Shown: piece after piece, positions 1 through 7,871 of the stretch
Layout of the letters: each line of letters starts with the position of its first letter
Position numbering within the stretch: the stretch's first letter is position 1
Assembly: GCA_041617635.1 (NCBI GenBank)
Contig: JBFJOO010000079.1
Coordinates: 1 to 20,268 of the forward strand
DNA from: JAABRB01 sp041617635
GTDB taxonomy: Bacteria; Pseudomonadota; Gammaproteobacteria; Burkholderiales; SG8-39
DNA length: 20,268 nucleotides
Direction of reading: 5' to 3'
Position numbers and translations under genes: made by a program
The notes under the pieces: generated by a model
Databases searched by the model: none
What the model was told of the DNA's origin: nothing
Seen by the model: only the letters and a program-made list of their open reading frames with translations

Positions 1-931
1 CATTGGCTACATGCAGGTGCGCATCGGTCCGAACCGCGTCGGCTGGAACGGTTTGCTGCAGCCGTTTGCCGACGTGCTGAAGCTCCTCGTAAAGGAAGTC
101 GTGGTGCCGACTGGCGCGAACCGCTTTCTTTTCGTCGTCGCGCCCATGCTGTCGCTGATGCCGGCGCTCGCCGCGTGGGCGGTGATTCCCTTTGCGCCGG
201 AGCTCGTTCTCGCGGATGTCAATGCCGGCTTGCTCTATCTGCTCGCGATCACGTCGATGGGCGTCTACGGGGTGATCATCGCCGGTTGGGCGGCGAATTC
301 CAAGTATGCCTTTTTGGGCGCGATGCGCTCGGCGGCCCAGATCGTGTCCTACGAGATCGCCATGGGCTTCGCGCTCATCTGCGTGCTCATGGTGTCGCAA
401 AGCCTGAACCTCTCGGACATCGTCAACGGGCAGAACCGGGGCCACTTCGCGGGGGAGGGGCTCAATTTCCTGTCCTGGAACTGGCTGCCGCTCTTTCCCA
501 TGTTCCTGGTCTACTTCATCGCGGCGGTCGCCGAGACGAACCGGGCGCCGTTCGATGTGGCGGAGGGCGAGTCGGAGATCGTTGCCGGATTTCACGTCGA
601 GTACTCCGGCGTGACGTTCGCGCTATTCTTCCTGGCCGAATACGCGAACATGATCCTCGTCGCGACTCTGGCGGCCCTCATGTTCCTGGGCGGTTGGCTG
701 CCCCCCATAGACTCGACGTTCGCCAACGCCGTACCCCCGATCCTGTGGCTCGCCCTGAAAGTGGCGGCGCTGCTCTTCTGCTTCCTGTGGTTTCGCGCCA
801 CGTTCCCCCGCTATCGCTACGATCAGATCATGCGGCTCGGCTGGAAGGTGTTCATCCCGCTCACGCTGATCTGGGTGGTGGTAATCGGGATCTGGATGCA
901 AACGCCGTACAACATCTGGAGCGGATCATGA
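1..931 (+). CDS. nuoH: NADH-quinone oxidoreductase subunit H (5'-truncated by window edge)
   Basis: Membrane subunit of complex I that helps form the quinone-binding chamber at the junction of the peripheral and membrane arms. The reading frame is already open at base 2 (I-G-Y before the Met at base 11). The start of the visible protein, IGYMQVRIGPNRVG, is the conserved first cytoplasmic loop of NuoH, so the true start lies upstream and roughly 35-45 residues are missing (family about 350 residues; about 309 visible). The hallmark loop RAPFDVAEGESE is at about bases 541-579, followed by VEYSG. The rest is a string of hydrophobic membrane helices ending in a short tail before TGA at 929-931. 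nuoI follows 37 bases later. The Met at base 11 should not be annotated as the start. Confidence 0.97.
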   Translation, partial: IGYMQVRIGPNRVGWNGLLQPFADVLKLLVKEVVVPTGANRFLFVVAPMLSLMPALAAWAVIPFAPELVLADVNAGLLYLLAITSMGVYGVIIAGWAANSKYAFLGAMRSAAQIVSYEIAMGFALICVLMVSQSLNLSDIVNGQNRGHFAGEGLNFLSWNWLPLFPMFLVYFIAAVAETNRAPFDVAEGESEIVAGFHVEYSGVTFALFFLAEYANMILVATLAALMFLGGWLPPIDSTFANAVPPILWLALKVAALLFCFLWFRATFPRYRYDQIMRLGWKVFIPLTLIWVVVIGIWMQTPYNIWSGS

Positions 932-968
932 CTTGCGTCACCGCGCCATGTGCCGAGCGAGGCACGCG

Positions 969-1460
969 ATGATCGAGCGAGTGCGCGACATCCTCAAGAC
1001 CTTTCTGCTCATCGAGCTCATGAAGGGCATGGCGGTCACCGGACGGCATCTCTTCGCGCGCAAGATCACGGTGCAGTACCCGGAGGAGAAGACGCCGATA
1101 TCGCCGCGCTTCCGCGGCCTGCACGCGCTGCGCCGCTACCCGAACGGCGAGGAGCGCTGCATCGGATGCAAGCTCTGCGAGGCGATCTGTCCGGCGCTGG
1201 CAATCACGATCGATTCGACGCAGCGCGAGGACGGCACGCGCCGGACCACGCGCTACGACATCGATCTCACGAAGTGCATCTTTTGCGGCATGTGCGAGGA
1301 ATCCTGCCCGGTCGACTCGATCGTCGAGACGCGGATCCTCGAGTATCACGGCGAGCGGCGCGGCGACCTCTACTACACGAAGGAGATGCTGCTCGCAATC
1401 GGCGACAAGTACGAGGCGCAGATCGCGGCCGACCGTGCCTCCGACGCGGCGTACCGGTAG
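969..1460 (+). CDS. nuoI: NADH-quinone oxidoreductase subunit I (two [4Fe-4S] ferredoxin-type subunit)
   Basis: Carries the two tetranuclear iron-sulfur clusters that pass electrons towards the terminal cluster in NuoB. It is 163 residues with two CxxCxxCxxxCP motifs: Cys64, 67, 70, 74 and Cys103, 106, 109, 113. An N-terminal amphipathic/hydrophobic stretch (ILKTFLLIELMKGM) anchors it to the membrane arm. The frame is open from a TTG at 933, but I chose ATG 969 because homologues begin just before the FLL-ELxKGM segment and a GAGG-type site (GCGAGG, about 957-962) precedes it. The 12 extra residues of the longer form are Arg/Cys/His-rich and unlike the family. It is followed by an unusually long 151-base spacer before nuoJ. 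Confidence 0.96.
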   Translation: MIERVRDILKTFLLIELMKGMAVTGRHLFARKITVQYPEEKTPISPRFRGLHALRRYPNGEERCIGCKLCEAICPALAITIDSTQREDGTRRTTRYDIDLTKCIFCGMCEESCPVDSIVETRILEYHGERRGDLYYTKEMLLAIGDKYEAQIAADRASDAAYR

Positions 1461-1463
1461 GAG

Positions 1464-1567
1464 GCTATCGAGAGTGCGGCCCGTGGCGACTTCGACAGGC
1501 GAATTTGACGTGCCGGGCAAACCCCGGTCCGACGAACAAGGGGAGAAGCCTCCTTGTATATCCCTCC
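1464..1567 (+). repeat. Intergenic repeat, short form (nuoI-nuoJ spacer)
   Basis: The spacer shares several blocks, in the same order, with the nuoL-nuoM spacer. After the stop codon comes GCTATC..GA-A-TGC-GCC (from 1464). Then GGTCCGACGAACAAGGGG (1526-1543) matches 16 of 18 bases at 4702-4719. CCTTGTATATCCC (1552-1564) matches 4807-4819 exactly, and TCC follows in both. ACAAGGGG (1536-1543) and CTCCTTGT (1550-1557) form an 8-pair stem (one G-T pair) with a 6-base loop. Seen directly in the sequence. That this is a dispersed repeat family is inferred from the two copies here; I do not recognise a named family. Confidence 0.75.
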
Positions 1568-1588
1568 GCGCGCATGCGCGGCGTTTTT
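1566..1588 (+). terminator. Terminator-like hairpin inside the nuo operon
   Basis: CCGCGC (1566-1571), loop GCAT, GCGCGG (1576-1581) make a perfect 6-pair all-GC stem. Two bases later comes a run of five T (1584-1588). This is the shape of a short intrinsic terminator or attenuator, 23 bases before the nuoJ start. Because nuoJ-nuoN must be expressed, it can at most be partial. It could instead be an RNA-processing or stability hairpin. Confidence 0.45.
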
Positions 1589-1611
1589 CGACACACTGTT
1601 AGCGCGGAAGC

Positions 1612-2214
1612 ATGTTCGAATCGATCGTCTTCTACGTCTTCGCCACGATCCTGCTCATTTCCGCGGCACGCGTCATCACCGCGCGCAACCCGGTGCATGC
1701 TGCGCTGTTTCTGGTCTTGGCATTCTTCACGGCCGCGGCGATCTGGCTGCTGCTGCGGGCCGAGTTCCTGGCCATCGCGCTGGTGCTCGTCTACGTGGGG
1801 GCCGTGATGGTGTTGTTCCTGTTCGTCGTGATGATGCTCGATATCAACCTCGACCGCTTGCGCGAGGGATTCTGGCACCACCTGCCGCTCGCGCTCGCCG
1901 TGGCGGTCGTGATGCTCGTCGAGATGATCGTGGTGCTCGGCCGCCCGTATTTCGGCTCGGGATCGCTGCCCGCCCCGGGAGATCCGGGCGCAGGCTACAG
2001 CAACACCAAGGAAATCGGGCGCGTGGTCTACACCGATTACATCTATCCGTTCGAGCTTTCGGCGGTGCTGCTGCTGGTGGCCATCGTTGCGGCCATCGCG
2101 CTCACGCTGCGCAGGCGGACGGACACGAAGTCGCAGGACCCGGCAAAGCAGGTGATCGTGCGGCGGCAGGATCGCGTGCGGCTGGTGTCGATGCCGACAG
2201 AGAAAGAAGAGTGA
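1612..2214 (+). CDS. nuoJ: NADH-quinone oxidoreductase subunit J
   Basis: Small membrane-arm subunit of complex I; its third helix is part of the lateral proton path. It is 200 residues with five predicted membrane helices. The family signature ARNPVHAALFLVLAFF is near residues 24-39, followed by the conserved helix with VYVGAVMVLFLFV. The hydrophilic loop (residues about 115-140) and charged C-tail are typical of proteobacterial NuoJ. ATG 1612 matches the usual N-terminus. The only Shine-Dalgarno candidate, GCGGAAG, ends one base before the ATG, so it is badly placed. The start therefore relies on homology, and on translation following the structured spacer upstream. Confidence 0.95.
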   Translation: MFESIVFYVFATILLISAARVITARNPVHAALFLVLAFFTAAAIWLLLRAEFLAIALVLVYVGAVMVLFLFVVMMLDINLDRLREGFWHHLPLALAVAVVMLVEMIVVLGRPYFGSGSLPAPGDPGAGYSNTKEIGRVVYTDYIYPFELSAVLLLVAIVAAIALTLRRRTDTKSQDPAKQVIVRRQDRVRLVSMPTEKEE

Positions 2215-2217
2215 GGC

Positions 2218-2290
2218 GCGAGGGGTAAGGCGTGCGGGAAAGCGAGGCGGCGCGCAGCGTCGCCTGCTCTCCCCGCTCCTCAGCCCTCGC
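2218..2290 (+). repeat. Dyad-symmetric nuoJ-nuoK spacer
   Basis: The 107-base spacer folds as a nested dyad. GCGAGGG (2218-2224) pairs with CCCTCGC (2284-2290), GCGGG (2234-2238) with CCCGC (2272-2276), and AGGCG (2245-2249) with CGCCT (2261-2265). It begins directly at the nuoJ stop with a GAGGCGCGAGGGGTAAGGCG stretch. Sequence blocks differ from the other two nuo spacers, so it is a separate element. Seen directly; function unknown, perhaps an mRNA-stability or processing structure. Confidence 0.55.
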
Positions 2291-2310
2291 CGCTAGACGA
2301 CAGGAAAAAA

Positions 2311-2317
2311 GGGGGAG
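2311..2317 (+). promoter_or_regulatory. Ribosome binding site fixing a TTG start for nuoK
   Basis: GGGGGAG lies four bases before TTG 2322. This is the only strong Shine-Dalgarno match in the spacer and decides the nuoK start over the in-frame GTG at 2232. Confidence 0.75.
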
Positions 2318-2321
2318 TTCA

Positions 2322-2627
2322 TTGCTTTCGCTTTCGCACTTCCTGATCCTGGGAGCGGCTCTCTTTGCGATCAGCATCGTTGGGATATTCCTGAACCGCA
2401 AGAACGTCATCATCCTGCTGATGGCGATCGAGCTGATGCTGCTCGCGGTCAACATGAACTTCGTCGCCTTCTCCTATTACCTGGGGGACCTCAGCGGGCA
2501 GATTTTCGTCTTCTTCATCCTCACGGTGGCCGCTGCCGAGTCGGCGATCGGCCTCGCCATCCTGGTCGTGCTGTTTCGCAACCTGCGCACGATCCACGTC
2601 GAGGATCTGGACAGCCTGAGAGGATGA
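2322..2627 (+). CDS. nuoK: NADH-quinone oxidoreductase subunit K
   Basis: Three-helix membrane subunit next to NuoJ carrying glutamates of the proton path. It is 101 residues from TTG 2322, the usual family length. It begins MLSLSHFLILGAALF, the expected NuoK N-terminus. Helix 2 has the glutamate motif LLMAIELMLLAVN and helix 3 has AAAESAIGLAILV. The frame stays open 30 codons further upstream to GTG 2232, but those residues come from the hairpin spacer, look nothing like NuoK, and would be a 131-residue protein. The stop is only 7 bases before nuoL, suggesting coupled translation. Confidence 0.95.
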   Translation: MLSLSHFLILGAALFAISIVGIFLNRKNVIILLMAIELMLLAVNMNFVAFSYYLGDLSGQIFVFFILTVAAAESAIGLAILVVLFRNLRTIHVEDLDSLRG

Positions 2628-2634
2628 ATCGGCG

Positions 2635-4659
2635 ATGACCGGCATGATGAAACTCGCGGTCCTGGTCGTGCTCGCGCCGCTCGCGGGCGCCGTCGTGGCC
2701 GGGCTGTTCGGCGGCGCGATCGGCCGCGTCGCCTCGCACCGCGTCGCGATCTCGAGCATCGGCGTCGCGTTCGTCGCGTCGTGCATCATCTTTTACGAAG
2801 TGCTCGGCGGCGCCCGCATCGAGGGGAGCGTCTATACGTGGCTCACCGCCGGGTCCCTGAAGCTCGAGATCGGATTCCTGATCGACCGGCTGACCGCGTT
2901 GATGATGGTGGTAGTGACGTTCGTCTCGCTCATGGTGCACATCTACACCATCGGCTACATGCAGGAGGATCCGGGCTACCAGAGGTTCTTCGCCTACACG
3001 GCCCTCTTCACCTTCTCGATGCTGATGCTCGTGATGGCGAACAATTTTCTGCAGCTCTTCTTCGGCTGGGAGGCCGTTGGCCTGGTGTCGTATCTGCTGA
3101 TCGGCTTCTGGTACAAGCGGCCGACGGCGATCTACGCGAACCTGAAGGCGTTCCTGGTGAACCGGGTGGGCGACTTCGGCTTCATCCTGGGCGTGGGCTT
3201 GGTGCTCGCCTTTTTCGGCAGCCTGGACTATGCGACGGTCTTCGAGCAGGCCCCCGCAATGGCCGCCAAGACGATCCAGATCCTCCCGGGGACGCACTGG
3301 GCCCTGCTGTCCGTGATCTGCATCTGCCTGTTCATCGGCGCAATGGGCAAGAGCGCGCAGTTTCCGCTGCATGTCTGGCTGCCGGATTCGATGGAGGGCC
3401 CGACGCCCATCTCCGCGCTCATCCATGCGGCGACGATGGTGACCGCGGGAATATTTATGGTGGCGCGCATGTCGCCGCTTTTCGAGCTCTCCGATTCGGC
3501 GCTTTCGTTCGTGCTGGTGATCGGCGCGATCAACGCTTTTTTCATGGCGCTGGTGGCCCTCGTGCAGTACGACATCAAGCGCGTGGTGGCGTACTCGACG
3601 CTGTCGCAGCTCGGCTACATGACCATGGCGCTCGGCGCGTCGGCCTACTCCGCGGGGATGTTCCACCTGATGACGCACGCCTTCTTCAAGGGGCTGCTGT
3701 TCCTCGGCGCGGGTTCGGTGATCATAGCGATGCACCACGAGCAGGACATGCGCAAGATGGGCGGGCTGCGCAAGTACCTGCCGATCACGTACGTCACGAT
3801 GGTGCTCGCCGGCCTCGCCAACGCGGGGCTCCCGCCCTTTGCGGGTTTCTTCTCGAAGGACGCCATCATCGAGGCGCTGCACGTCGCGCAACGTCCGGGA
3901 GCGGGGTTCGCTTACCTGCTCGCGCTTGGGGGCGCGTTCGTCGGCGCGCTCTACACGTTCCGGCTGATTTTCTACGCGTTCCATGGCAAGGAGCGGTTCG
4001 ATCCGACCGGCACGCATGGCGGTCACGGCGCCGTCGATCACGGCCACGACGATCACGGGCATGGCGGTCCGCCGCACGAGCCGCCCTGGGTCGTCACGCT
4101 GCCGCTCGTCATGCTCGCTATCCCCTCGGTGCTCGCGGGCTTTTACATCGGGGCGATCGTGTACGGGGAGTACTTCGGGTCGTCCATTTTGGTGCTCCGC
4201 GACCACGGATGGATCGCCGCGCTCGCGCAGCAATTTAGCGGTGCCTGGGCGATGGTGCTCCACAGCGTGACGACGCTGCCGTTCTGGCTCGCGGTCGGCG
4301 GGCTGGCGACTGCCTGGTACCTCTACATCGCCCGGCTGGACCTGGCCGGCGTGGTTCGGGAGAAGGGGGGCATCCTGACCCGGATTCTCGAGCAGAAGTA
4401 TGGGTTCGACGAGTTCAATGACTGGTTCTTCGCGGGCGGCGCGCGCAAGTTCGGCACCGGCCTGTGGAAAGTGGGCGATGTGACGCTGATCGACGGGCTG
4501 TTCGTAAACGGTTCGGCGCGCCTCATCGGCTGGATTGCGGGGATCGTGCGCAGATTCCAGACCGGGTTCATCTACAACTACGCCTTCACCATGTTCATCG
4601 GCTTGCTGGGACTGCTGTCCATCTGGCTCTGGTTCTGGCGCGACGCCCTACCGCAATAG
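2635..4659 (+). CDS. nuoL: NADH-quinone oxidoreductase subunit L (antiporter-like, with long lateral helix)
   Basis: The distal proton-pumping subunit of complex I, related to Mrp antiporters. It is 674 residues with many membrane helices. The family glutamate is in GWEAVGLVSYLLIGFW (Glu146) and the central lysine in MGKSAQFPLHVWLPD (Lys239), followed by the conserved LIHAATMVTAG helix. The C-terminal part supplies the amphipathic lateral helix and final membrane anchor. A His/Asp/Gly-rich loop with seven His in 21 residues (461-481) lies between membrane helices. ATG 2635 is preceded by GAGAGGA with an 11-base gap; ATGs at 2644 and 2647 are possible alternatives. A 213-base structured spacer separates it from nuoM. 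Confidence 0.97.
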   Translation: MTGMMKLAVLVVLAPLAGAVVAGLFGGAIGRVASHRVAISSIGVAFVASCIIFYEVLGGARIEGSVYTWLTAGSLKLEIGFLIDRLTALMMVVVTFVSLMVHIYTIGYMQEDPGYQRFFAYTALFTFSMLMLVMANNFLQLFFGWEAVGLVSYLLIGFWYKRPTAIYANLKAFLVNRVGDFGFILGVGLVLAFFGSLDYATVFEQAPAMAAKTIQILPGTHWALLSVICICLFIGAMGKSAQFPLHVWLPDSMEGPTPISALIHAATMVTAGIFMVARMSPLFELSDSALSFVLVIGAINAFFMALVALVQYDIKRVVAYSTLSQLGYMTMALGASAYSAGMFHLMTHAFFKGLLFLGAGSVIIAMHHEQDMRKMGGLRKYLPITYVTMVLAGLANAGLPPFAGFFSKDAIIEALHVAQRPGAGFAYLLALGGAFVGALYTFRLIFYAFHGKERFDPTGTHGGHGAVDHGHDDHGHGGPPHEPPWVVTLPLVMLAIPSVLAGFYIGAIVYGEYFGSSILVLRDHGWIAALAQQFSGAWAMVLHSVTTLPFWLAVGGLATAWYLYIARLDLAGVVREKGGILTRILEQKYGFDEFNDWFFAGGARKFGTGLWKVGDVTLIDGLFVNGSARLIGWIAGIVRRFQTGFIYNYAFTMFIGLLGLLSIWLWFWRDALPQ

Positions 4660-4661
4660 AA

Positions 4662-4823
4662 GCTATCTCGAAATTGCAGCCATGCTTACTCATGCAAGAG
4701 GGGTCGCACGAACAAGGGGCGCGTTCCATGGCTCGCCCTGCATGGCGAGCCGGCGCGCGCGGCATCGAGCTCGAGCAGTCGAGCTCGACGAAACCCCGCG
4801 CTTGCCCCTTGTATATCCCCTCC
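4662..4823 (+). repeat. Intergenic repeat, long form with nested hairpins (nuoL-nuoM spacer)
   Basis: Same border blocks as the nuoI-nuoJ spacer: GGTCGCACGAACAAGGGG (4702-4719) and CCTTGTATATCCCC (4807-4820). Here the outer stem is a perfect 8-pair ACAAGGGG (4712-4719) / CCCCTTGT (4805-4812). It encloses 85 bases with two further perfect hairpins. GGCTCGCC (4730-4737) / GGCGAGCC (4744-4751) has a 6-base loop. TCGAGCTCGA (4765-4774) / TCGAGCTCGA (4779-4788) has a 4-base loop, and each arm is itself palindromic. CGCG at 4720-4723 and 4797-4800 could also pair. The predicted shape is a three-way junction. Folding is read by eye; function unknown. Confidence 0.75.
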
Positions 4824-4872
4824 TGCGCAACGGCAGCGATATCTCGAGCCGGGTTCTAGCACGATAACGACA

Positions 4873-6372
4873 ATGCAGGCTCAGACTTACTGGCTCTCAC
4901 TGGCGATCTGGATCCCCGTCCTCGCGGGCGTCGCCGTCCTCGCGACGGGCGGAGACCGGAACGCACACATCGCACGCGCGCTCGCGCTCGTAGGCGCGAT
5001 CGTCGGATTCCTCGTGACCCTGCCGCTTTACGCCGGCTTCAAGCTCGGGACGGCCGACATGCAGTTCGTCGAGCTCACGCCGTGGATCGGGCGCTTCAAC
5101 ATCAACTATCACCTCGGCGTGGACGGCGTGTCGCTCCTCTTCGTGCTGCTGAACAGCTTCGTCACGATCCTGGTGGTCGTCGCGGGATGGGACGTCATCC
5201 GCAGCCGGGTGAGCCAGTACTTCGCGGCGTTTCTCATCATGTCGGGCCTGATGAACGGCGTGTTCGCCTCGCTCGATGCCGCGCTCTTCTATGTGTTCTT
5301 CGAGGCGAATCTGATCCCGATGTACCTCGTGATCGGGGTCTGGGGCGGGACGAACCGGGTCTACGCCGCCATCAAGTTCTTTCTCTACACGCTGCTCGGC
5401 TCGCTGCTATTGCTGGTGGCACTGATCTACCTGTACAACAAGTCAGGCGGCAGCTTCGCGATTCTTGACTTCTGGAAGGTGCCCCTGTCGCTCGATGTCC
5501 AGAAGCTGCTCTTCTTCGCGTTCTTTGCGGCGTTCTCGGTGAAGGTGCCGATGTGGCCGGTCCACACGTGGCTGCCGGACGCCCACGTCGAGGCGCCGAC
5601 CGGCGGTTCTGCGGTGCTGGCGGCGATCATGCTGAAGCTCGGCGCGTACGGGTTCATTCGGTTCTCGCTCCCCATCCTTCCGGACGCGAGCATCGCCCTC
5701 TCGGGATTCATGATCACGCTCTCGCTGATCGCGGTGGCCTACATCGGACTTGTCGCGCTGATGCAGGCGGATATGAAGAAACTGATCGCTTACTCGTCGA
5801 TCGCGCACATGGGCTTCGTCACCCTGGGCTTCTTCATGTTCAACGGGCGCGAGCTGATCCCGATCGCCGTCGAGGGCGCGCTGATCCAGATGATCTCCCA
5901 TGGATTCGTATCGGCCGCCCTGTTCCTCTGCGTGGGTGTCATGTACGACCGCATGCATTCGCGGCAGATCGCCGACTACGGCGGTGTGGTGAACACGATG
6001 CCGAAGTTCGCGGCATTCATGATGCTGTTCGCCATGGCCAATGCAGGATTGCCGGGAACCAGCGGCTTCGTCGGCGAGTTCATGGTGATCATGGGCGCCG
6101 TGGAGTTCAGCTTCTGGATCGCATTCGTTGCGGCCACGACGCTGATATTCGGCGCCGCCTACACGCTGTGGATGTACAAGCGCGTCATCTTCGGTGATAT
6201 CGGGAATCGGCACGTCGCCGAGCTCGTCGACATCAACCGGCGGGAATTCGTCGTTCTGGCGCTCCTCGCGGTCGCGGTCCTGGGGATGGGCGTCTATCCG
6301 AAGCCGTTCAGCGAGGTGATGCACGCAACCATCGGCGAGCTCGCCCGCCACGTCGCCACGAGCAAGCTCTGA
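4873..6372 (+). CDS. nuoM: NADH-quinone oxidoreductase subunit M (antiporter-like)
   Basis: Proton-pumping membrane subunit of complex I. It is 499 residues, the normal length, with about 14 hydrophobic helices. Key residues are in place: Glu144 in FFEANLIPMYLVIG, Lys224 in VKVPMWPVHTWLPDAHVEAPT, and the conserved LIAYSSIAHMGFV helix. ATG 4873 gives the expected N-terminus (LAIWIPVLAG), yet the preceding bases (ACGATAACGACA) contain no Shine-Dalgarno sequence. That is odd given the 213-base leader holding the nested-hairpin repeat. The nuoM stop is two bases before the nuoN start. Confidence 0.97.
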   Translation: MQAQTYWLSLAIWIPVLAGVAVLATGGDRNAHIARALALVGAIVGFLVTLPLYAGFKLGTADMQFVELTPWIGRFNINYHLGVDGVSLLFVLLNSFVTILVVVAGWDVIRSRVSQYFAAFLIMSGLMNGVFASLDAALFYVFFEANLIPMYLVIGVWGGTNRVYAAIKFFLYTLLGSLLLLVALIYLYNKSGGSFAILDFWKVPLSLDVQKLLFFAFFAAFSVKVPMWPVHTWLPDAHVEAPTGGSAVLAAIMLKLGAYGFIRFSLPILPDASIALSGFMITLSLIAVAYIGLVALMQADMKKLIAYSSIAHMGFVTLGFFMFNGRELIPIAVEGALIQMISHGFVSAALFLCVGVMYDRMHSRQIADYGGVVNTMPKFAAFMMLFAMANAGLPGTSGFVGEFMVIMGAVEFSFWIAFVAATTLIFGAAYTLWMYKRVIFGDIGNRHVAELVDINRREFVVLALLAVAVLGMGVYPKPFSEVMHATIGELARHVATSKL

Positions 6373-6374
6373 CC

Positions 6375-7865
6375 ATGAGCGACCAGTCCCTCCCCTTGCT
6401 GTTCCCCGCCTACGCGGAGATCTTCCTGTTCGGCATGGCGCTCGTCGTGTTGATGGCGGACGTTTTTCTCGGCGAGCGGCGTCGCTGGATCATCTATATT
6501 CTTACGCAGCTGACGCTTGCCGGTTGCGCAGTTCTCACGGTCGGCATCGCGAAGACGCTCGGGGGCGTGACCGGATACACCTTCGGCAACATGTACATCG
6601 GCGATGTCATGGCGAGCGTTCTGAAGCTGGCCACCTACATCTCCGTGTCCGCCTGCCTGGTCTACTCGCGTCGCTATCTCGAGGAGCGCGGGCTGCTGAC
6701 CGGCGAGTACTTTGCGCTGACGCTCTTCGCGCTCCTCGGAATGATGGTGATGATCTCGGCGAATCATCTCCTCATCCTTTATCTGGGGCTCGAGCTGCTC
6801 TCCCTTTCGCTCTACACGCTGATCGCGCTGAATCGCGACTCGAGCGCGTCGACCGAGGCAGCCATGAAGTACTTCGTCCTGGGCGCCATGGCATCGGGTC
6901 TGCTGCTCTACGGGATGTCGATGATCTACGGGTCGACGGGCACACTGGAGCTGAGCGAGCTCGCGACGCGGATCAGCCGCGGCGGCGTTCCGCCGATGGT
7001 CTTGGTGGTCGGCCTCGTTTTCCTGGTTGCGGGGCTGGCGTTCAAGATCGGCGTCGTGCCGTTTCACATGTGGATCCCCGACGTCTATCATGGCGCGCCG
7101 AATGCGATGACGATCTTCATCGGGTCGGCACCGAAGATCTCGGCCTTCGCGATGGCGATGCGACTACTGGTGGACGGGTTGCTCGCGCTCGCGATCGACT
7201 GGCAGCAGATGCTGATCGTCCTCGCGGTGCTGTCGCTCGCGGTCGGCAATCTCGCGGCGATCGCGCAGACGAACATCAAGCGCATGCTCGCGTATTCCAC
7301 CATCGCGCACATGGGTTTCATGCTTCTCGCGCTCCTCTCGGGAGTCATCAACCGCAACCTGCTGTCGGCGGGTGACGCCTACGGCTCTGCGATGTTCTAT
7401 GTCGTGGTCTATGTGCTGATGGCGTTGGGCGCTTTCGGCGTCATCCTGCTGCTGTCGCGCGCCGGTTTCGAGGCGGACAACCTCTCCGATTTCAAGGGGC
7501 TCAATCAGCGCAGCCCGTGGTACGCGTTCGTGACTCTGCTGTTCATGTTCTCGCTCGCCGGCATTCCGCCGACGGTCGGTTTCTACGCCAAGCTGGCCGT
7601 GCTGCAGGCAGTCCTGGCGGCCGGGCATGTGTGGCTGGCGGTGGTCGCGGTCCTGTTCTCGCTGGTCGGAGCCTTCTACTATCTGCGGGTCGTGAAGTTG
7701 ATGTATTTCGATCCGCCCGAGGATGCGAGCCCGATCGCGCCGGCGACCGACATGCGAGTGCTGTTATCGGCGAACGGCCTGGCGATCCTGCTGCTCGGAA
7801 TCGTGCCGCAGCCGCTCATGGCGCTCTGTCTGTACGCCATCGAGCAGTCCTACGGACTGCGCTGA
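6375..7865 (+). CDS. nuoN: NADH-quinone oxidoreductase subunit N (antiporter-like)
   Basis: Third antiporter-like proton-pumping subunit. It is 496 residues and polytopic throughout. The conserved glutamate is in YLGLELLSLSLYTLIAL (about Glu140), the central lysine in FKIGVVPFHMWIPDVY (Lys224), then the IKRMLAYSTIAHMGF helix and the C-terminal AGIPPTVGFYAKLAV motif. It starts two bases after the nuoM stop, so translation is probably coupled. It is the last nuo gene; the NUDIX gene begins within a few bases of its stop and is probably co-transcribed. Confidence 0.97.
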   Translation: MSDQSLPLLFPAYAEIFLFGMALVVLMADVFLGERRRWIIYILTQLTLAGCAVLTVGIAKTLGGVTGYTFGNMYIGDVMASVLKLATYISVSACLVYSRRYLEERGLLTGEYFALTLFALLGMMVMISANHLLILYLGLELLSLSLYTLIALNRDSSASTEAAMKYFVLGAMASGLLLYGMSMIYGSTGTLELSELATRISRGGVPPMVLVVGLVFLVAGLAFKIGVVPFHMWIPDVYHGAPNAMTIFIGSAPKISAFAMAMRLLVDGLLALAIDWQQMLIVLAVLSLAVGNLAAIAQTNIKRMLAYSTIAHMGFMLLALLSGVINRNLLSAGDAYGSAMFYVVVYVLMALGAFGVILLLSRAGFEADNLSDFKGLNQRSPWYAFVTLLFMFSLAGIPPTVGFYAKLAVLQAVLAAGHVWLAVVAVLFSLVGAFYYLRVVKLMYFDPPEDASPIAPATDMRVLLSANGLAILLLGIVPQPLMALCLYAIEQSYGLR

Positions 7866-7871
7866 TCTGTG

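Noticed and set aside
2521..4263. Long minus-strand open frame (580 codons) opposite nuoL
   Set aside because: It is Arg/His/Asp-rich with no family pattern and lies wholly antisense to nuoK/nuoL: a codon-bias shadow.
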